In this document: positions 58,653-64,000 of the stretch, piece after piece
Position numbering within the stretch: the first letter of the stretch is position 1
How the letters are laid out: every line of letters begins with the position of its first letter
Assembly: GCA_034509735.1 (NCBI GenBank)
Contig: JACGWO010000001.1
Span: 29,081,966 to 29,145,965 of the forward strand
Reading direction: 5' to 3'
Source of the DNA: Sesamum alatum
Lineage: Eukaryota; Streptophyta; Magnoliopsida; Lamiales; Pedaliaceae
Length of the DNA: 64,000 nucleotides
Notes under the pieces: model-generated
Told to the model about the DNA's origin: nothing
Databases searched by the model: none
The model's input: the letters and a program-made list of their open reading frames with translations, nothing else
Made by a program: the position numbers and the translations under genes

Positions 58653-58657
58653 AAGTT

Positions 58658-61600
58658 GCATTTCGGCATCTCAATCAACTTGTCTGCTAAGAAAAATCAT
58701 CAAATTTGGCTGTGTGATGCGTACATGCAACATTTAACAAAGGGGACATTATCATTCTTTACCTACTAATAAAAAATATATATTTTTTCAAATACAAAAC
58801 ATGTCTTGAGAACATGATTTTAAGGATAACCTAAAAAAAAAAGGTTTTCTGGGTTGAAATATGCAAAATAAAAAAATTTGGATAGACCATTTTACCAAAA
58901 AAGTATTGAATGTCCGGTGAATTTTTCATTGAAAAGTTGATCGAGGGATTAAAATGCAACTAAGCTTTAATATTAGGGATGATAAGATCAAGAATTAAAG
59001 ATGCAGGAGTAATTCTAGATATAAATTTAAGAGATCATTCATAATATTTACCTTGTAGGGAGCCAGCTACATTGGATAGATAAAATAAATCTAAGCAATA
59101 TATAAACCTCAATATTCTAACCGTTAGAAAGAGTGTTTGGATGAGTTTGTAAGTTTTTTTAAAGCATATTCTTATAAGATGTTTAAAATCTTACAAATAT
59201 TACAAAGCACTTGTAATTTTTTTTCAAAAAATAAAAAAATGAACTAATAAACTCTAAAAATGAAATGTTAGAAGTTCACAAAATCTTTTTTAAAAAAAAG
59301 TAAAGAATTCTTAATTTATTTTAAATTTTTTTAAACAAAGTCCATTAAATTAATTATAAAAAGACCAGTATTAACATTTTATTAGTTCTATTATCTTAAT
59401 TCATCTAAACAGTTTAAAATTTTATTTTTAAAAATATAATATAATATCTTATACTTTAAAATTTTTAAAAATACTTTATGAAATATAAAATTTTCTTAGA
59501 TAAATTTAGCCAAGCGCCGCCTCTTAATTCAATGTATTCGCAAGGACACACCACAGCACACAGTACTTCTTAATGATATGTTCATACGCCGCCGACAATG
59601 ATTTTGAGAAGTGTGCGCTGTGGGGGCACTGGAACTATTCTCATTGGCGTGTTGAAGAGGACAAGAATAACCCGCGTGCACGGCACGTGCGCTAGCTCTT
59701 GAACCATCATTCCTACATGGATAATTGATTTTCTATCATTCTCAATTCTATGTTTCACAGTGCAGTTGTTAATCATCAAGTCTTTGAACGTATTGAGGTT
59801 TACATCTAAGCACAGAAGTCAGAACAATTATAATTAAATCACTTTAATCATAACTTTTAGAATGTTTTATATATCCTACTAATGGACTTGACTTAATTGG
59901 TAAAAGTGGAGGCTTCTCCATCAAAAAGTTATAATTTCGAGTATCATAAATATAAATGTATATATATATATATATATATCTTATAGTAATTTGTTGTTTT
60001 TTTGTCTCGTTTCAATGTATTCATTAATTTAAATTACTTATATTAAATAATATAATGAATGGCATACTAAAAAATATGATTTATCCAACGTTTATATACT
60101 TTGCTCTGAAATTTTTTTCTCCCTTTTCTTGTTTGAAATGCTTTAAAAAAATTTGAAATAAAATTATTCTTTCAACAATCATTTTTCTCAATTATAATAA
60201 TTATATATATATATATACACACTTATGTGATGTGGGACACGGTCATAAAAAGAGCAAAATACCCTTCAAAAATCATGTTAATGACCTAATTCTCCTGAGG
60301 TCGTGTATATTCGTTCGAGCCATGTTGGCTTGACCCTAACTCGACATGATGATGTCACAATATATTTCCAGCGTATAACTCATTCTCAATTAATGTTCTA
60401 TATTCGTTCATTATCTTACATGACTAATTTAAATAGATCAAAATTATAAATACCCCACGCTCAATTTTCAAATAAATGTTACCATTCTTGCATCCATTAC
60501 ACACTTTATTCTTGGACCCACTTTACTAAATTTAGTCACTGGAAAAGCTATAATTAGAGCTTACCCAATGATTCATTGAGAATAATTCAACATAACCTGA
60601 GATCGAAACATAATTGAAGACGACCTGCACTAGAGAATTCGAGTCTAAACTCAAATCATATGATAATACTATAAATTTTCATACTATAACCTATAAAAAC
60701 TAATAATGAGTGTGCAAAAAAAAAATATTATTTTTACAAATTAAATGCATAACGTCATTGAAAAAAAAAAAAGGGGGGGGGGGTGTTAAAATACAAGCAT
60801 AGCAAATTTGTGCTTTATGGAGATTTTCAGTAATATTTAATTCATTTTCTCTAAAGCATTTGAAACTTAAAAGGAGTCCAAATTTCCCATATATGGGGAA
60901 GTGGAAGAGCGAAGAATTACATAGATAAACGAAATATAAAATAACAGAAAAAAATAAATGAAACACCAGAAGAACCCAATAATAAAATACAACAATCACC
61001 TAAAACTTCATGTCAGGACAAATCAGCCCCTTAATTTTGGAACAAATCGAGTAATTATTTAAAAGATATTGCTACTACTTAAGTCCCATAAAGTAAAGAA
61101 TTATTAAAGGCATCTGTGTACAAATTGTTCTTACGTAGCTTCTAACAATATGAATTATTTAGAAACTATGGTATTTCATATAAATTATTTTAGTAGGACC
61201 GATATGAATGATTTGGAGAATAAAAGAGTGTTAAAGTTTTGAATATAATTAAATGATATAATTAGATAAGAAAGATATTAATGATTTCCAAATTGTCCAG
61301 CGTCTTTTTTAATCACTAATTAGTTATGGCCAAAGTGAGATTAGAATACTTGTTAATTCTAAAAGTGAAGCCTAATGGAATTAGAACAATAGAATGGGAT
61401 TGCAGTGTTCTTTCCTATATGTGCATACAATACAGTAGAAATATTGAGATCATTAAATAAGGGTAAATTACAGCTATATATAATGAATATTAGACATAAT
61501 TATAAATATTTTTTATTATTTGAAAATTATAAATACCCATCAATTGAAAATTAATTATGTAACCCTTAAACGTGAGGTGGAAATTACTATTTCTTTTGCT

Positions 61601-61716
61601 TATATTTTTTTTTATAAATTGAGGGTGGGTAAAATAAATAATTCATATGGCATATTAGTGCACATAAAAAGTATTTTAGAAAGATCTAGAAATATATAAT
61701 ATTATAGTTCATAATC
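58658..61716. other. Gene-free AT-rich DNA
   Basis: 3 kb without a supported gene. It contains (TA)n runs (59956-59979, 60202-60219), an A/G homopolymer pair (60759-60783) and some repeat-like words. A slightly GC-richer block at 59505-59700 has no frame with a known motif. Confidence 0.5.
59880..59998 (+). mobile_element. Candidate tRNA-derived SINE
   Basis: TTAATTGGTAAAAGTGG resembles a pol III A box region and, about 30 bp on, AGTTATAATTTCGAGTATC resembles a B box (GGTTCGANNCC). A simple (TA)n tail follows. The spacing fits a tRNA-like SINE head, but both boxes are degenerate and no TSD was found. Confidence 0.35.
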
Positions 61717-62225
61717 TGATCCGGGTCGCTACCTGCGATCCCAAGCGAGTACCTCACTAATACTTGTGATCCCAAGTACGCACCTCACTGAGTACCTCAC
61801 TGAACGATCTCCTAAGCTTCGCAGACTTGTGTATCCCTAAGAAGAAGAAAGCACGTCAGGCTAGCCGGGAGTGTCCCCGGCGAAGACCCTCCGATGCTTA
61901 AGTCAATATAGATCGAGATGGTAATATGGCGATCTGATACAGTAAATGTGGTCGAATGTAAACTGAATAACTTACCATAAATGTTGTGGGGTAGGTGTAT
62001 TTATAGGACCAAATATATGTACTTGTCTAGTCCACGTGGACTCATCTCAAAGTTTGAGCTGTCTCCTCTTCAAGGGTCTAGATCTTGGACACCTAGCATC
62101 GGATACGGTTCGGGTCGCTAATCCGGTTGGGTCGCATGACAAGGTAATGCGCGGATCCATGGGCTTTTTGGTGATTTTGGCCATTTTTCAGGCCATTTGT
62201 GTCTTTTCATGATATTTGAGTTACA
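61717..62225 (-). repeat. Tat-B 3' LTR
   Basis: 509 bp. On the minus strand it starts TGTAACTCAAATATC and ends CGACCCGGATCA. A minus-strand TATA box (CCTATAAATAC, 61999-62007) is followed by an R/U5-like part with CATCGGAGGGTCTTCGCCGG, a wording typical of Tat-like LTRs. The polypurine tract AATGATGGGGG (minus strand, 62226-62236) abuts it, fixing it as the 3' LTR of a minus-oriented element whose body lies to the right. The partner LTR is outside the window. Confidence 0.7.
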
Positions 62226-62371
62226 CCCCCATCATTAGTCCCCAACTTCTTCTAGTGTAAGTTTTACACTAAGAGAAGTCGAACAGTCACCTAGCGAAAC
62301 GTCATTTCTTTTCAGCCATCGGATGCCATCCATCGTCTTCTTAATGGGTGCATCTTTCGAAGTTGACCGCT

Positions 62372-62379
62372 TATATATA
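62372..62379 (+). promoter_or_regulatory. TATA box for the antisense gene of Tat-B
   Basis: CTTATATATAGGGGG lies 130 bp before ATG 62502, on the strand opposite to the retroelement. Confidence 0.5.
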
Positions 62380-62501
62380 GGGGGTCCATTTGACTCTTTT
62401 TCTCATCCTTTCAACTCTGGTGTCCCTCGACCTCACCTCCTTAGACGCCTCCTGGTCGCTGATCCTCAAGGTACTTTTGCGACCTCCTCCTTTTTACATT
62501 A

Positions 62502-63985
62502 ATGTCTTCTTCTAGTTCTAGCTCTGGATCCGAGTCTGAGTCTAAGTAGGGTCGAGCTCCAAATCTTCTTCCTCAGGGTCGTCTGCGACCTCTCCCCACT
62601 CTAAAGAGATGGTCGTTGATGCTAGTTCACCTCCCCCTTTAACGTAGTCGTTCCTAATGAGGTTGGTCCCTCTATGTACATTTTCTCCCCTCTCATGTAC
62701 TTAGCGACCACCAATGTAGAATCTCCCTTAGAGCAAGTAGATCCCAATGAAGTTCCAACTACTGATAGGTACTTGGCTATGATGGCCGCCAATCCTTAGG
62801 CATGGATAATAAGTAATGTAAAGCAACAAATTCATAAAATTAAGGAAAAATACCATATTCCTAATAACTTTGAGATTTTGATTCCTCGTTCTTTTGATCG
62901 CATGCACTGTCCACCAGAGGGCTTTTGCCCTCTCTCAATTGTACATTTAGAAGCAGGTTTTCGTTTTCCCTTAGCTCCACCTGTAGCGGACATCCTTGCT
63001 AGTTTAGATATTTGTCCCATGCAACTGTCACCTAATCCCATTAGCCACATAGTACTTTTTGTCATAATAATGCACTATTGCGACCTAGAACTAAGTTTTG
63101 ATAACTTCTGGTCGCTATACTCGTTCTCTGTCTCTGAACGTTCTAGCGAGCGGGTTTCTACTACCTCTCTGCTCTACCAGACTATAGGTATCTTTCTAGG
63201 TTACGGTCCAATGTCGGTCCTTGGCGAGAGCGTTTTATTTTTATTTGACCACCTCCTGGTCATAACTGGCCCTTCCGATGCGACTGGCGTCTCACCAAAC
63301 CTGAACCTGAGACTCATGGTGGGGGGCTGGAGGGTGATCAAATAAATGTTATTACCTCTGAGGCTTATGATCCAAAAAAACTTCTATCAGAGGAAATCTT
63401 GAAGCTTGTCGGTCTTTCTCCAGCACCCCTCCGAGTTCGAGGTTCCATAGGTGATTCATTCTTCTTTGGCGTTCATCTCACCTGTTCACCTCTTTCTTTT
63501 ATTTCTACTACTAACTATTTCTTGCAGATAACGCAATGATGAATGCTCACATTGTCCAGCTCGCTGGAAACCTGAGGAGGAGAAACTCACTTGCTGTTGT
63601 GACCCCTCTACCATCTAATGCTAAACTTTCTACTGCTCCTATAGGTGACCAGCCTAGCAGGTCCTCTGAGAACCAAATGTCTGCTCCGATCGAGGTTGCT
63701 AGTGATGATGCTCGCACAGCCTCGAACCCCGTTGAGGTCATCCCCCTTGGTTCCATTCATGCCACCAAGGTCATTTCTACTGGCTCCAAGGACGCAAGTG
63801 GAGAGGTCGAGGTCGCTCCTACTGCTGGCGAACCGAGCAAGTCTAAGAAGCGTAAGCGGCAGCACAAGCATCGCAGCAAAATCGAAACCTCAAGCAAGTC
63901 CAACAAACGTTCGAGCAAGCGATCTGAACGATGTGCAGCCAAGGAAGCTGCCGAAGAGGAAGAAAACACCAAGCATCTGAAGTAG
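62502..63985 (+). pseudogene. Tat-B antisense gene, Transposase_28-like (putative gypsy type transposon)
   Basis: Starts MSSSSSSSGSESESK then TAG. Frames resume with YHIPNNFEILIPRSFDRMHC, PLAPPVADILASLDICPMQL, NPISHIVLFVIIMHYCDLEL and FDNFWSLYSFSVSERS (62850-63150), the conserved core of the 'putative gypsy type transposon' family. After a shift near 63150 come the GPMSVL/VGPWRERF-like and LEGDQ pieces and KKLLSEEILKLVGLSPAPLR (63376-63435). A consensus intron (GTGATT...TTGCAG, about 63450-63530) leads to exon 2: NAMMNAHIVQLAGNLRRRNS and a Lys/Arg-rich tail with a nuclear-localisation look, TAG at 63983. Function unknown. It may continue in another frame past the window edge. Confidence 0.75.
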
Positions 63986-64000
63986 CTGGTTGCTTGGTGG

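Noticed and set aside
60700..60999. 99-residue minus-strand frame
   Set aside because: Aromatic-rich translation of AT-rich DNA crossing an A/G homopolymer pair.
1..64000. CRISPR arrays, bacterial operons, tRNA/rRNA genes
   Set aside because: No regularly spaced repeats with unique spacers, no Shine-Dalgarno-led gene clusters and no cloverleaf-quality tRNA were seen; the content is plant nuclear TE sequence.

Overview
This window looks like plant nuclear DNA, most likely from a eudicot. It is AT-rich, has spliced genes, and is packed with Ty1/copia, Ty3/gypsy, LINE, MULE, CACTA and PIF/Harbinger sequences. I cannot name the species. I found no convincing host gene, tRNA or rRNA in the 64 kb. 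Almost every coding trace belongs to a transposable element (TE), and nearly all are broken by stops, frameshifts or deletions. The value of the window is its stacking: target-site duplications (TSDs) readable in the sequence allow much of the insertion order to be reconstructed.

Left part (1-13.1 kb). A 236-bp foldback MITE with an 11-bp TSD lies at 1928-2163. A Mutator-like element, MULE-1 (6414-12317), carries a transposase gene on the minus strand and a small GRF-zinc-finger/membrane-anchor gene on the plus strand. Its left TSD copy is now 3.2 kb away, because a Harbinger-type MITE (3162-6410) jumped into the TAA at the end of that TSD. The MITE was then hit by a LINE derivative (3246-5696, 17-bp TSD) that has ORF1 but no reverse transcriptase.

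Middle-left (13.1-26 kb). A CACTA remnant (13138 to 21387) contains a copia element (copia-1, minus strand) whose 5' half is lost. Copia-1 in turn contains a second Mutator-like element (MULE-2, 14578-18900) inserted exactly at the copia stop codon. After 1.5 kb of gene-free DNA comes copia-2 (22900 to about 25965, minus), an eroded body with no LTRs seen.

Centre (26-44.2 kb). A Tat-lineage-like Ty3/gypsy element (Tat-A, plus) keeps its gag/protease end, the extreme pol C-terminus, an antisense plant-mobile-domain (PMD) gene, a polypurine tract and a 3' LTR. Its RT/RNase H/integrase core is missing. Inserted in it is a 10.1-kb copia element with 2.2-kb LTRs (copia-3, 32252-42361), and its 3' LTR holds a 339-bp MITE with a perfect 10-bp TSD.

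Right part (44.2-64 kb). Copia-4 (45218-58652, TSD AAGTT) has a chromovirus-type gypsy element (49540-58095, TSD CTTAG) inserted in its gag gene. About 3 kb of gene-free AT-rich DNA follows. The window ends in a minus-oriented Tat-like element (Tat-B): its 3' LTR (61717-62225), polypurine tract and an antisense 'putative gypsy type transposon' (Transposase_28-like) gene with its own TATA box. Tat-A and Tat-B thus each carry a different antisense gene in the same architectural slot.
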